Below are positions 34,829-44,250 of a stretch of DNA of 64,000 nucleotides, piece after piece. The first letter of the stretch is position 1, and each line of letters opens with the position of its first letter. Below the pieces are notes generated by a model. The model searched no databases and was not told where the DNA came from. It saw only the letters and a list, made by a program, of their open reading frames with translations. Source of the stretch: Micromonospora ureilytica (lineage in GTDB: Bacteria; Actinomycetota; Actinomycetes; Mycobacteriales; Micromonosporaceae); contig NZ_JADOTX010000001.1 in the NCBI RefSeq assembly GCF_015751765.1, positions 5,022,001-5,086,000 on the forward strand. Direction: 5' to 3'. A program made the position numbers and the translations under genes.

Positions 34829-35500
34829 GTGAGCGAGCGGACGCAGCAGAAGGGCCCGGACCAGAGCCCGGCAACCAAGTCGGGGCGCCGCCTGGCCGCC
34901 CAGTTGGCGGAGAAGAAGGCCGCCGACGCGAGGCGCAAGCGCAACGCGTGGGCCAGCGGCCTCGCCGCCGTCGCCGTGGTCGGGGTGCTGATCGGCGTCT
35001 TCGTGACGATCGGCGGGGGCGACGACAAGCCCAAGACGCAGGCCGACGCGACCCCGTCCGCCTCTGCCCCGGCCCCCGACGAGGCCGGCGCGCCGCCCGC
35101 TCCGCAGCTGCCCGAGGGCGCCGACCCGGCGCTGGGTAGCAAGCCGACGGTGGCGCCCGGCACGGGTGACCTCAAGAAGCTCACGGTCACCCCGCTGATC
35201 AAGGGCACCGGCCCGGCCGTGCAGAAGGGCCAGAACATCACCACCAACTACGTGGGGGTGTTCTACAAGGACGGCAAGGAGTTCGACTCCTCCTGGAAGG
35301 CCGGGCAGCCGGCGACCTTCCCGATCGGCGTCGGCCAGGTCATCCCCGGCTGGGACCAGGGCCTGGTCGGTGTGACGGTGGGCAGCCGGGTGCAGCTCGA
35401 CATTCCGGGCGAGCTGGCGTACGGCAACGAAGCGGCCGCCGGCGATGGACGTCCGACCGGCCCGCTGCGCTTCGTGGTGGACGTGCTCGCCGCCCAGTGA
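34829..35500 (+). CDS. Membrane-anchored FKBP-type peptidyl-prolyl isomerase
   Basis: The 223-aa protein has a basic cytoplasmic N-terminus (RRLAAQLAEKKAADARRKRN), one TM helix (WASGLAAVAVVGVLIGVFVT, about 42-62), a Pro/Ala linker, and an FKBP domain (residues ~125-223) with YVGVFYKDGKEFDSSWKAGQ, FPIGVGQVIPGWDQGLVG and IPGELAYG, retaining the usual active-site aromatic/Asp residues. It should fold secreted proteins outside the membrane. The start is GTG with GGGAG upstream. Confidence 0.9.
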   Translation: MSERTQQKGPDQSPATKSGRRLAAQLAEKKAADARRKRNAWASGLAAVAVVGVLIGVFVTIGGGDDKPKTQADATPSASAPAPDEAGAPPAPQLPEGADPALGSKPTVAPGTGDLKKLTVTPLIKGTGPAVQKGQNITTNYVGVFYKDGKEFDSSWKAGQPATFPIGVGQVIPGWDQGLVGVTVGSRVQLDIPGELAYGNEAAAGDGRPTGPLRFVVDVLAAQ

Positions 35501-35651
35501 CCTGTCCGGGTCGTCCCGGTTGCCGCCGGGTCGCGATGGAGTTGTTCACATGGGGCTTCCGGCCCGTCACCCAGCGGCAGTAGGTTCGGCGTCACCCCGG
35601 GCGGTTCGCCGCCCGGGGTGAGCATCCGGAACCCGGGACGCGGAGGTGCAT

Positions 35652-36518
35652 GTGACGGCGCTGGACGAGCCTGGGCGGACCGCCCGGTCGATGTGGGCGT
35701 ACTTCGAGCCGGTGCACGCGGTCACCTACCTCCACCCCCGGGCCCGTGCCGCGTACGAGGCGGTCGGGCTGCGCGGCTACTGGCGTGGTTACTTCGCCGG
35801 CCGGGCCGCGCCGCTGGGAGCCACCGAGGCGGCCCCGGTGATCGCCGCCTTCTTCAACTTCGCGCCGCCGATGGTGGCCCGCGCGTTGCCGGCGGTGTGG
35901 CGGTTGGCCACCCCGCAGGAGGCGTTGCGCGCCCGCCTGACCGGTGCCGTGCAGGCGCTCGCCGAGCTGACCTACGAGCTGCCCGAGTCGCACCTGGTGG
36001 AGGCCGCCGACCTGCTGGAGCGGGCCGCCTCGGCGGCGCAGACCGCCGGCCGGGTGCTCGCCGCGGTCAACGCGGCGCTCCCGGTCGGGGAGTACCCTCT
36101 CGCGCGGCTCTGGCAGGCCGCCACCACGCTGCGCGAACACCGGGGCGACGGGCACGTGGCGGCGCTGGTGGCCGCCGGCCTGGACCCGGTGGAGACGCTT
36201 ACCGGGCGGGTCGCGCTCGACGGTTCGCCGCCGCAGTACCTGCTGGGTCGGGGCTGGTCCGAGGAGCAGTGGCACGCCGCCCGCGAGCGGCTCACCCAGC
36301 GGGGCTGGTTGACCGGGGACGGCGCGGCCACCGACCACGCCCGGGCCGCGTTCCAGGCCGTCGAGGACGCCACCGACCGGGCCGCCGCACATCCGTGGCA
36401 GGCGCTCGGCTCCCAGGACACGGACCGGCTCCAAGAGCTGCTGGAGCCGATCGCCCGGGCCGGCCACACCCTGCTCCCCGAGGACAGCCCGCTCGGCCTG
36501 CCCGCGCTGCCCGGCTGA
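35652..36518 (+). CDS. SCO6745-family protein (SalK-like)
   Basis: The 288-aa, all-helical soluble protein begins TARSMWAYFEPVHAVTYLHP and has AAFFNFAPPMVARALPAVW, then repeated Ala-rich helices to HTLLPEDSPLGLPALPG. These are marks of the actinobacterial SCO6745/SalK-like family; no reaction has been assigned that I can state with confidence. GTG 35652 follows GGAGG at ~5 nt; GTG 35646 is the alternative. It sits 32 nt before a HAD gene and is probably cotranscribed. Confidence 0.75.
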   Translation: MTALDEPGRTARSMWAYFEPVHAVTYLHPRARAAYEAVGLRGYWRGYFAGRAAPLGATEAAPVIAAFFNFAPPMVARALPAVWRLATPQEALRARLTGAVQALAELTYELPESHLVEAADLLERAASAAQTAGRVLAAVNAALPVGEYPLARLWQAATTLREHRGDGHVAALVAAGLDPVETLTGRVALDGSPPQYLLGRGWSEEQWHAARERLTQRGWLTGDGAATDHARAAFQAVEDATDRAAAHPWQALGSQDTDRLQELLEPIARAGHTLLPEDSPLGLPALPG

Positions 36519-36550
36519 CCGGGCGCCCATCCGTCGGGCAGGATGGGCCC

Positions 36551-37204
36551 GTGACGGATGCGGTGGTATTCGACCTGGACGGCGTGATCGTGGATTCCGA
36601 GCCGGTGTGGGAGGAGGTCCGTCGGGCGTACGTGGCGGCGCACGGCGGGACGTGGCAGCCGGACACGCAACGCCGACTGATGGGGATGAGCACCGGCGAG
36701 TGGGCCCACTACCTCAGCGGAGAGCTGGGCGTCGGCCGCACCGCCGAGCAGGTCGCCGTCGAGGTGGTCGAGGAGATGACCCGACGCTACCGGGACCACG
36801 TACCCCTCATCGACGGTGCCGACCAGGTCGTACGCCGGCTGGCCGCGCGGTGGCCGCTCGGGTTGGCCAGTTCGTCGCCGACCCGGCTGATCGAGGCGGC
36901 GCTGGCGGCGACCGGTCTGACCGACGCGTTCGGCGCGACCCTCTCCACCGAGCAGACCGAGCGGGGCAAGCCCGCGCCGGACGTGTACCTGAGCGTGGCG
37001 CGGCGCCTCGGCGTCGACCCGACCCGCTGTGTGGCGGTGGAGGACTCGTCCAACGGGGTGCGCTCCGCCGCGGCGGCGGGGATGCGGGTGGTGGCGGTGC
37101 CGCACGGCTCGTACCCGCTCGATCCGGACGCCGCCGGGCTGGCCGTGGTGACGCTGAAGGCGATCGGTGAGCTGACCCCCGAGCTGGTGGACGAGCTGGG
37201 TTGA
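36551..37204 (+). CDS. HAD-IA hydrolase (beta-phosphoglucomutase-like)
   Basis: The 217-aa protein has motif I VVFDLDGVIVDSEP (Asp 8 nucleophile), motif II LASSSP, motif III Lys in RGKPAPDVYL, and motif IV VEDSSNGVRSAAAAGM. The cap domain with GMSTGEWAHYL fits the beta-PGM/phosphatase subgroup acting on sugar phosphates. The start is GTG. It lies between the SCO6745-like gene and a quinone-oxidoreductase-like gene, all on one strand with short gaps (32 and 28 nt). Confidence 0.85.
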   Translation: MTDAVVFDLDGVIVDSEPVWEEVRRAYVAAHGGTWQPDTQRRLMGMSTGEWAHYLSGELGVGRTAEQVAVEVVEEMTRRYRDHVPLIDGADQVVRRLAARWPLGLASSSPTRLIEAALAATGLTDAFGATLSTEQTERGKPAPDVYLSVARRLGVDPTRCVAVEDSSNGVRSAAAAGMRVVAVPHGSYPLDPDAAGLAVVTLKAIGELTPELVDELG

Positions 37205-37232
37205 CTGGAGTCGAGCCGGGTAGAGACCACGG

Positions 37233-38243
37233 ATGAAGGCCATCGTGTACGAGCGCAACGGCGACCCTTCGGTGCTCGATCTGGTCGACCGGCCGGTGCC
37301 GGAGCCGGGTGCGGGCGAGGTCCTGGTGCGGATGGCGGTCTCCGGGGTCAACCCGACCGACTGGAAGTCCCGCCGCAACTCCCCGCCGGACGGGTGGCAG
37401 ATCCCCGGGCAGGACGGCGCGGGGGTGGTCGAGGCGGTCGGCGAGGGGGTCGACCCCGACCTGATCGGTGAGCGGGTGTGGGTCTGGGAGGCCGCCTGGC
37501 AGCGACAGTGGGGCACGACGGCGGAGTACACGCTGGTGCCGGTCCGGCAGGCGGTACGCCTCGGCCCCGCTCCGTTCGAGCTGGGCGCAGCCCTGGGCAT
37601 CCCGTTCCTCACCGCGCACCGTTGTCTGACCGCCGGCGAGTTCATGCCGGACACGCTGCGGGCCGGCGCGTTGGCGGATCACACGGTGCTGGTGCAGGGC
37701 GGCGCGGGCGCGGTCGGCAACGCAGCGATCCAGCTCGCCCGTTGGGCCGACGCCACGGTGATCGCCACTGTGAGCAGTGCGGAGAAGGCGCAGCTCGCGG
37801 CGTCGGCCGGCGCCTCCTTTGTGATCAACTATCGGGAGCAGGACGTGGTCGAGGAGGTCCACAAGATCGCCCCCGACGGGGTCCACACGATCGTGGAGGT
37901 CTCTCCCGCCCGCAACGCCTCGACCGACGTGCAGGTGCTGCGGCACGGTGGCGCGGTCTGCATGTACGCCGACAACGGCGGGGCCGAGGTGAGCATCCCG
38001 ATTCGGGCGATGATGGCGCCGAACGCCCGCTGGCAGTTCGTGCTGGTCTACACGGAGCCGAAGGCGGCCAAGGCGCAGGGCGTGAAGGACGTGGCGGCGG
38101 CGGCCAGTCAGGGCGGCATCCGGGTGGGCGCGGACGCCGGCCTGCCGCTGCACTACTACCCCCTGGCCGAGGCAGCCGCGGCGCACCAGGCGGTGGAGGA
38201 CTCGACGGTGGGCAAGGTGCTCATCATGACCAGCGACGCCTGA
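37233..38243 (+). CDS. NADPH:quinone reductase-like oxidoreductase (zinc-free MDR)
   Basis: The 336-aa medium-chain dehydrogenase has MKAIVYERNGDPSVLDLVDR at its N-terminus, a GroES-like domain, and a Rossmann motif VLVQGGAGAVGNAAIQLARW (~150-170). It lacks the structural-zinc Cys cluster, fitting quinone/enone reductases. It is the last gene before a bidirectional terminator. The true electron acceptor is unknown. Confidence 0.87.
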   Translation: MKAIVYERNGDPSVLDLVDRPVPEPGAGEVLVRMAVSGVNPTDWKSRRNSPPDGWQIPGQDGAGVVEAVGEGVDPDLIGERVWVWEAAWQRQWGTTAEYTLVPVRQAVRLGPAPFELGAALGIPFLTAHRCLTAGEFMPDTLRAGALADHTVLVQGGAGAVGNAAIQLARWADATVIATVSSAEKAQLAASAGASFVINYREQDVVEEVHKIAPDGVHTIVEVSPARNASTDVQVLRHGGAVCMYADNGGAEVSIPIRAMMAPNARWQFVLVYTEPKAAKAQGVKDVAAAASQGGIRVGADAGLPLHYYPLAEAAAAHQAVEDSTVGKVLIMTSDA

Positions 38244-38335
38244 TCGGGTCGCTGACCACCTGATTTCCCCATCAGCAGGACAGAAGCGAATAACCTTCGC
38301 AACAATGACTGTGTGCGGGTCACCCCGCGTGGAGC

Positions 38336-38372
38336 GGGCGGCCCCGGCGCGGTGCGAACGCCGGGGCCGCCC
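38336..38372. terminator. Bidirectional hairpin terminator
   Basis: GGGCGGCCCCGGCG (38336-38349) and CGCCGGGGCCGCCC (38359-38372) make a perfect 14-bp stem with a 9-nt loop, between two convergent genes. Confidence 0.85.
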
Positions 38373-38422
38373 CTGGGGAGGGTTGTTCTTTCGCCCAATA
38401 GGCGACGGGGCTCAGGAGAACG

Positions 38423-40072
38423 TTACGGGGCGGTCAGCTCCCGGACAGTCAGCTCGCCCTCGGCGTACCGCGAACGAACGACCTTCTTGTCGAACTTGCC
38501 CACGCTCGTCTTCGGCACCGTGTCGATGAACGCCCAGCGCTCGGGCAGCTGCCAGCGCGCCACCGACCCGGCCAGGAAGTCCCGTAACTCCTCGGCGGTC
38601 ACCGACGCGCCCTCCCGGAGCACCACTGTGGCCAGCGGGCGTTCGTCCCACCGCTCGTCCGGGACACCCACCACGCACGCCTCCAGCACCGCCGGGTGGG
38701 CCATCAGCGCGTTCTCCAGCTCCACCGACGAAATCCACTCACCACCGGACTTGATCACGTCCTTGGCGCGGTCGGTCAGCGTGATGTACCCGTCCGGCGA
38801 GAGGGTGCCCACGTCGCCGGTGCGCAGCCAGCCGTCGCGGAACTTCTCCTCGTCCGGGGCGTCGTCACCGACGTACCTGGCGGTCACCCACGGCCCCCGG
38901 ACCTCCAGCTCGCCCACGGCCTTGCCATCGGCGGGCATCGGGTCGCCCGACGGGCCGACAATCCGTGCCTGCACGCCCGCCGGCACCCGCCCCTGGGTGT
39001 AGCGGTAGCGCCACGCCTGCTCACCTGTCGCACCGGCGGGCGGCCGCGAGACCGACCCCAGCGGGGACATCTCGGTCATCCCCCAGGCATGGATGACATC
39101 GATTCCGTGCCGCTCGTCGAACGCGTGCATCAGCGCTGGCGGGCACGCGGAGCCGCCGACGATCACCTCACCGAGCGAGGAGGTGTCCACGTCGTGGGTG
39201 TCCAGGTAGGCCAGCAGATCGGTCCAGATGGTCGGCACCGCGCCGGCCAGGGTGGGCCGCTCGGCGGCGATCATCTCGGCGATCGGCGCGGCCTGGAGGA
39301 ACCGGTCCGGCATGATCAGCGACGCGCCGGAGAGGAAGGCCGCGTACGGCAGGCCCCACGACATCGCGTGGAACATCGGCACGATGGCCAACTCGCGGTC
39401 GGTCGGCCCGAGACCGAAACCCTCAGGCATGCAGACCTGCAACGAGTGCAGATAGATCGACCGGTGCGAGTAGGCCACACCCTTCGGGTTGCCTGTGGTG
39501 CCCGACGTGTAGCAGAGCGCCGCGGCGTCACGCTCGTCGACCTCGGGCCAGTCGTACGTGTCGGGCCGGTCGGCGAGCAACGCGTCCCAGTGGTGCACAG
39601 TGATCCGGTCGCCGGCAGCCGCCACCAGCGGCGCCGGGTCGCCGCCGCCGACCACCACGACGTGCCGCACCGTGGTCAGCTCACCGATCACGCGGGCCAG
39701 CAGCGGGAGCAGCGTGCTGTCGACGAGCACCACACGGTCCTCGGCGTGATTGGCGATGTAGACGACCTGGTCGGGGAAGAGCCGGATGTTGAGCGTGTGC
39801 AGCACCGCACCCATGCTCGGCACCGCGAAGTAGGCGACCAGGTGCTCGTTGTTGTTCCACATGAAGGTGGCGACCCGCTCGTCGCCGCTCACCCCACACT
39901 CGTCGCGTAGCGCGTGTGCCAGCCGGGCGGCGGCACGACCGACCTCGGCGTACGTCATCCGGCGGGGTTCGGCGCCCGTCCAGGTGACCACCTCGGCCGT
40001 GCCGTGCACCAGTGCGCCGTGGTCGAGGATCCGGGAGATCTGCAGGGGGGCGCCCATCATCGTGCTACGCAT
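38423..40072 (-). CDS. Medium/long-chain fatty acyl-CoA synthetase
   Basis: The 549-aa ANL enzyme has P-loop YTSGTTGNPKG (~residue 187), the AMP motif HAWGMTEMSPLGS, the hinge GWLRTGDVGTLSPDGYITLT-DRAKDVIKSGGEWIS, and the catalytic C-terminal Lys in KTSVGKFDKK. It activates fatty acids as acyl-AMP and then acyl-CoA. The N-terminus MRSTMMGAPLQISRILDHGA is typical for this branch, so ATG 40072 is used. It is monocistronic and divergent from a NUDIX gene. Confidence 0.92.
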   Translation of the reverse strand: MRSTMMGAPLQISRILDHGALVHGTAEVVTWTGAEPRRMTYAEVGRAAARLAHALRDECGVSGDERVATFMWNNNEHLVAYFAVPSMGAVLHTLNIRLFPDQVVYIANHAEDRVVLVDSTLLPLLARVIGELTTVRHVVVVGGGDPAPLVAAAGDRITVHHWDALLADRPDTYDWPEVDERDAAALCYTSGTTGNPKGVAYSHRSIYLHSLQVCMPEGFGLGPTDRELAIVPMFHAMSWGLPYAAFLSGASLIMPDRFLQAAPIAEMIAAERPTLAGAVPTIWTDLLAYLDTHDVDTSSLGEVIVGGSACPPALMHAFDERHGIDVIHAWGMTEMSPLGSVSRPPAGATGEQAWRYRYTQGRVPAGVQARIVGPSGDPMPADGKAVGELEVRGPWVTARYVGDDAPDEEKFRDGWLRTGDVGTLSPDGYITLTDRAKDVIKSGGEWISSVELENALMAHPAVLEACVVGVPDERWDERPLATVVLREGASVTAEELRDFLAGSVARWQLPERWAFIDTVPKTSVGKFDKKVVRSRYAEGELTVRELTAP

Positions 40073-40128
40073 GGGTAACAAGCTAGTGTCGCCGGTCACA
40101 CGTTGGGAACCCCCGTAAGTTGGCGCAG

Positions 40129-40620
40129 GTGAGCATCTCCTGGGCCGACTCGTACGTGGGGCAGTTACGCGCGCTCGCCGGGGACCGGACGCTGATGTTC
40201 GTCGGCGCCCGAGCCGTGGTCAACGACGACGCTGGACGCATTCTGCTGATCAAACGCTCGGACAACGGCCAGTGGGCCATGCCGGCCGGCGCGATGGAGC
40301 TGGGCGAGTCGATCGCCGACTGCGCGGTGCGCGAGGTCCGTGAGGAGACCGGGCTGCGCGCGCTGCGGGTCTGCGCGTTCGCCCTCTACACCGGCCCGGA
40401 CCGGACGAGCACCAACATGTACGGCCACACGTACCAGGTGTTCACGACGGCGTTCAAGGTGGAGGAGTGGGACGGGCAGTTGGCCCGGGTCACCGACGAG
40501 ACCACCGACGCCGGCTTCTTCGCCCGCGACCGGTTCCCCGTCCCACTCTCCACCTCGGTCATCGAGACCCTTGCCGACCTGGACGTCTTCGACCAGACCA
40601 ACAGGCTCATCCTCAAGTAG
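40129..40620 (+). CDS. NUDIX hydrolase
   Basis: The 163-aa protein has a complete Nudix box, GAMELGESIADCAVREVREE followed by TGL (residues ~50-72), and the flanking fold (ILLIKRSDNGQWAMPAG, EEWDGQLARVTDETTDAGFF). The substrate, a nucleoside diphosphate linked to X, is unknown. GTG 40129 or TTG 40120 could start it; neither has a clear ribosome site. Confidence 0.88.
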   Translation: MSISWADSYVGQLRALAGDRTLMFVGARAVVNDDAGRILLIKRSDNGQWAMPAGAMELGESIADCAVREVREETGLRALRVCAFALYTGPDRTSTNMYGHTYQVFTTAFKVEEWDGQLARVTDETTDAGFFARDRFPVPLSTSVIETLADLDVFDQTNRLILK

Positions 40621-40635
40621 GTCGGCCGGGCCGCG

Positions 40636-41670
40636 TTACTGCGGGTAGCGCATCCCGGCGAAGAACCCTTCCTGGATCCAGTTCGGGTACGCGACGGGCA
40701 GCTTGGTGGCCTCGTCCAGCGCGGTGAGATCCTCCGCGGTCAGCGTGAGGTCCGAGGCGGCGATGTTGTCGACCAACTGCTCGTGCTTGCGGGCACCGAC
40801 GATCACGCTGGTCACGGCCGGCCGGGACAGCAGCCAGGCGACCGCCGCCCGGGCCGGGCTGACCTCGTGCCGCTCGGCCACGCCCTTGAGCACGTCGACC
40901 ACCCCGAAGGCGTGCTCCGGGTCGAACGGCGTGAAGCTGGCGTAGCCGGGCTGGGCGCTACGCGCGCCGCTGTCGGCGACGGCGCCGTCCCGGCTGACCT
41001 TGCCGGAGAGGAAACCACCGGCGAGCGGGCTCCAGACGGTCAGCCCGACACCCTCGTTGAGCGCCATCGGCACCACGTCGCGTTCCACGTCCCGGCCCAG
41101 CAGCGAGTAGTACTCCTGCACCGAGACGAACCCGGCCAGGTTCTCCCGGGCAGAGATGCCCAGTGCCTTGGAGATCTGCCAGGCGGCGAAGTTGGCGGCG
41201 CCGATGTAGCGGACCTTGCCCTGCCGGACCGCGTCGTCGAGCGCGCGCAGCATCTCCTCCATCGGGGTGACCTGGTCGAAGTTGTGGATCTGGTACAGGT
41301 CGATGTGATCGGTGCCCAACCGGCGCAGGCTGTCCTCCAGGTTCTGCATGATGTGCAGCCGGGAGGTGCCGACGTCGTTCGGGCCGGGGCCCGTCCGGGA
41401 GTGCACCTTCGTCGCCAGCACGACGTCGCGACGCCGCTTGCCGAGCGCCTGGCCGAGCAGTTCCTCGCTCTCGCCGTCGCTGTAGCCGTCGGCGGTGTCG
41501 ACGAAGTTGACGCCCGCGTCCAGCGCGGTGTCCACCAGTCGCTGCACCTCGGGCAGCGCCAGCCCACCGAGGGTGCCCCAGAGCGGGTGCCCCTTGCCAC
41601 CGAAGGTCATCGCGCCGAGCGAGATCTCCGAGACGTACACCCCGGTGTTGCCCAGCAGTCGGTACTTCAC
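40636..41670 (-). CDS. Aldo/keto reductase
   Basis: The 344-aa NADPH-dependent reductase has the AKR tetrad context: DTADGYSDGESEELLGQALG (Asp and Tyr near 58-63), LATKVHS (Lys ~84) and the His in LYQIHNFDQ. Coenzyme-loop residues are in VTSVIVGARKHEQLVDN. GTG 41670 follows GAGGAGC. It is divergent from a TetR gene, with a perfect 15-bp palindrome in between, so it is likely TetR-repressed. Close to AKR families that act on xenobiotic aldehydes. Confidence 0.9.
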   Translation of the reverse strand: MKYRLLGNTGVYVSEISLGAMTFGGKGHPLWGTLGGLALPEVQRLVDTALDAGVNFVDTADGYSDGESEELLGQALGKRRRDVVLATKVHSRTGPGPNDVGTSRLHIMQNLEDSLRRLGTDHIDLYQIHNFDQVTPMEEMLRALDDAVRQGKVRYIGAANFAAWQISKALGISARENLAGFVSVQEYYSLLGRDVERDVVPMALNEGVGLTVWSPLAGGFLSGKVSRDGAVADSGARSAQPGYASFTPFDPEHAFGVVDVLKGVAERHEVSPARAAVAWLLSRPAVTSVIVGARKHEQLVDNIAASDLTLTAEDLTALDEATKLPVAYPNWIQEGFFAGMRYPQ

Positions 41671-41729
41671 GTGTGTTGCTCCTCGTGGTGGGTCGGAGGC
41701 CGAGGTCAGGCGCTCCGTGGTCACTATGT

Positions 41730-41744
41730 CGGACACTGTGTCCG
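41730..41744. promoter_or_regulatory. TetR operator palindrome CGGACACTGTGTCCG
   Basis: A perfect 15-bp dyad (7-bp arms, central T) lies midway between the divergent AKR (start 41670) and TetR (start 41796) genes. ACTATGT overlaps its left edge and could include a -10 box. Confidence 0.7.
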
Positions 41745-41795
41745 GCAACGAGCGTACGTCGCCCACCCGACCCCCTGCCACCTAGGATTCCGGCT

Positions 41796-42428
41796 ATGCC
41801 CTCGATCACCCGCCGCCGCCCGCGCAACCCCGACGGACGTGCGGCAGTCGAAGCGCGGGTGCTGGCGGCCACCGAACGGCTCCTGAAGGAGGGGATCCGC
41901 TTCACGGACCTCGGCGTCCAGCGGATCGCCGCCGAGGCCGGCGTGGCGCGGTCGACCTTCTACACCCACTTCCGGGACAAGACCGAACTGCTCATGCGCC
42001 TCGCCGGCACCATGCGGGAGAGCTCGTTCGACCGCACCGGCGGCTGGGACCCGGGCGGGCCCGGCGATCCACTCGCACGGCTGACCGAGGTCTTCGCCGA
42101 CGTGATCCGGATATACCGGACGTACGCCCCGGTACTGGCCGCGGTCAGCGAGGTCGCCGCCTACGACGAGGCGGTCCGGGAGTACTGGGCGTCCGGGCTG
42201 GAGCAGTTCGTGGCCCGCACCGTGGACGCGCTCCGGATCGAGCAGCAGGCCGGGCGTACCCCCGCCGACCTGGACGTGACGGCGGCCAGCCGGCTGATCG
42301 TGGTCGGCGGCGACCGCTTCCTGGCCGACCACGTCAGCACGACCTCGGCCGACCCCGAGACCGACGCGGCGGCCGCCCGGGAGTTGGCCGCTACCTGGTG
42401 GTACGGCGTCTACCGCCGTCCCGCCTAA
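41796..42428 (+). CDS. TetR-family transcriptional regulator
   Basis: The 210-aa protein has a TetR HTH in residues ~20-65 (LAATERLLKEGIRFTDLGVQ, RIAAEAGVARSTFYTHFRDK) and a variable helical ligand domain (FADVIRIYRTYAPVLAAVSE). It starts at ATG 41796. It is divergent from the aldo/keto reductase and probably binds the 41730-41744 palindrome. It converges on the EmrB-type exporter across a strong terminator. Confidence 0.88.
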   Translation: MPSITRRRPRNPDGRAAVEARVLAATERLLKEGIRFTDLGVQRIAAEAGVARSTFYTHFRDKTELLMRLAGTMRESSFDRTGGWDPGGPGDPLARLTEVFADVIRIYRTYAPVLAAVSEVAAYDEAVREYWASGLEQFVARTVDALRIEQQAGRTPADLDVTAASRLIVVGGDRFLADHVSTTSADPETDAAAARELAATWWYGVYRRPA

Positions 42429-42453
42429 GGACCGACGGCCCGGCCGACCGACA

Positions 42454-42485
42454 CCGACCGCCCCGGAGCCGTCCGGGGCGGTCGG
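42454..42485. terminator. Bidirectional hairpin terminator
   Basis: CCGACCGCCCCGGA (42454-42467) and TCCGGGGCGGTCGG (42472-42485) form a perfect 14-bp stem closed by GCCG, between the convergent tetR and exporter genes. Confidence 0.85.
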
Positions 42486-42495
42486 GTCGAGACGC

Positions 42496-44172
42496 TCAGA
42501 TCATCGTCTGGGACTTGGCCTCCATGTCGGCGGCCGCCTCCTCCTTGGATTCCCGGGTCAACGGCTTACCGCCCGGCGCCGGAGCCTCGCCGCCGAGCGG
42601 GTCGGCACCACCGGTGGCGCCCTTCGGGCCGGCACCCCGCAGCTGCGTGTTGGGCAGCGCCAGGGTGACCACCACCGCCACGATCGCGATCAGACCGGCG
42701 GTCAGGAAGACCATGTCCAGCGCGTCGACGAAGGCGCCCTGGATGGCCGCGCGCACCGGCCCCGGCAGGGCCAGGATGGTCGCCGGATCGTTGATCGAGA
42801 TGTTGGCGCCGCCACTCGCCGCCACCGCGGCCTGCTCCTGCGGCGGAAGCTGCGCGATCGCGCCGGGCAACCGATCGGCGAGCCCGCCGGTCAGCCGGGA
42901 CGAGAGCACCGTGCCGAGAATCGCCACCCCGAACGAACCGCCCAGCGACCGGAAGAAGGTCGCCGAGGAGGTGCCGGCACCCAGGTCGCGTACGGAGACC
43001 GCGTTCTGCACCGCCAGGATCAGCGACTGCATGCACAGACCCAGCCCGACGCCGATCACCACCATGAACCCGAACGCGACCCAGAGCGAGGTGGCCACCT
43101 CCAACTGGGTGAAGAGGAACATGCCGACCAGGAGGGTCACCGAACCGGCCACCGGGAACCACTTGTAGCGGCCGATCCGGGTCATGGCGCGGCCGGTCAG
43201 GATCGAGGTGATGATGATGCCGGCCATCATCGGCAGCATCAGCAGACCACTGCGGGTCGGCGAGGCGCCCTTCACGATCTGCAGGTACAGCGGAATGAAG
43301 ATGATCGAACCGAACATCACCAGACCGATGATGAGCAGCGCCGAGTTGGCCAGCGCGAAGGTGGCGCTGCGGAACAGGCGCAGCGGCAGGATCGGCTCGG
43401 CCACCCGGGCCTCCTGGAGGACGAAGAGGACCCCCAGCACCGCGCCGACCACGAAGAGCGTGATGATCACGCCGGAGCCCCAGGCGTACTCGTTGCCACC
43501 CCAGCTCAACGCGAGCAGCAGCGAACTCACCCCGGCCACCAGCAGGCCGGCGCCGAGCCAGTCGATCGAGTGGTCCCGACGTTCGAACGGGATCAGCCGC
43601 ATCACGTGGTAGCAGACGACGATCGCCAGGATCGCCAGCGGCACGTTGATGTAGAAGATCCACCGCCAGTCGGTCTCCGCGAAGTAACCGCCCACCAGCG
43701 GCCCGGCGACCGACGAGATCCCGAAGACCGCGCCGAACAGGCCCTGGTAGCGACCGCGCTCCCGGGGCGACACCACGTCCGAGATGATGGTGAACGCGAG
43801 CGTCAGCAGACCACCGGCGCCGAGACCCTGGATACCCCGGGTGACGATCAACTGGGTCATGTTCTGCGACAGCCCGGCCAACAACGACCCGACCAGGAAC
43901 GTGCCGATCGAGAAGAGGAAGACCGGTCGGCGGCCGTACAGGTCGGCCATCTTGCCGTAGAGCGGCGTCGACGCGGTCGAGGCGAGCAGGTACGCGGTGA
44001 CCACCCACGAGTAGTGGTTGATTCCGCCCAGCTCGCCCACGATGGTCGGCAGCGCCGTGCCGACGATGGTCTGGTCGAGTGCGGCCAGCAGCATGCCGGT
44101 CATCAGGCCGAACATGAGCAGTCGGATCTGCTGACGGTTCAGCACCGGCGCGTCTGAGGCTTCGGTGGTCAT
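42496..44172 (-). CDS. DHA2/EmrB-QacA-type MFS multidrug exporter
   Basis: The 558-aa protein has about 14 TM segments. Motif D1-like LDQTIVGTALPTIVGELGG is in TM1, motif A GKMADLYGRRP after TM2, and motif C-like GAVFGISSVAGPLVGGYFAE in TM5, the antiporter signature. It should export hydrophobic drugs using protons. The C-terminal ~55 residues are Gly/Glu-rich and cytosolic. ATG 44172 is used, with AAGGG close upstream. No dedicated regulator is on the same strand. Confidence 0.92.
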   Translation of the reverse strand: MTTEASDAPVLNRQQIRLLMFGLMTGMLLAALDQTIVGTALPTIVGELGGINHYSWVVTAYLLASTASTPLYGKMADLYGRRPVFLFSIGTFLVGSLLAGLSQNMTQLIVTRGIQGLGAGGLLTLAFTIISDVVSPRERGRYQGLFGAVFGISSVAGPLVGGYFAETDWRWIFYINVPLAILAIVVCYHVMRLIPFERRDHSIDWLGAGLLVAGVSSLLLALSWGGNEYAWGSGVIITLFVVGAVLGVLFVLQEARVAEPILPLRLFRSATFALANSALLIIGLVMFGSIIFIPLYLQIVKGASPTRSGLLMLPMMAGIIITSILTGRAMTRIGRYKWFPVAGSVTLLVGMFLFTQLEVATSLWVAFGFMVVIGVGLGLCMQSLILAVQNAVSVRDLGAGTSSATFFRSLGGSFGVAILGTVLSSRLTGGLADRLPGAIAQLPPQEQAAVAASGGANISINDPATILALPGPVRAAIQGAFVDALDMVFLTAGLIAIVAVVVTLALPNTQLRGAGPKGATGGADPLGGEAPAPGGKPLTRESKEEAAADMEAKSQTMI

Positions 44173-44250
44173 GTGCCCTTCTATCCGTCGAGCAGCAGAA
44201 CATGCGCCGAACCCCCAAAAAACAACCCCCACCGAACCCCCCTAGAGCGC

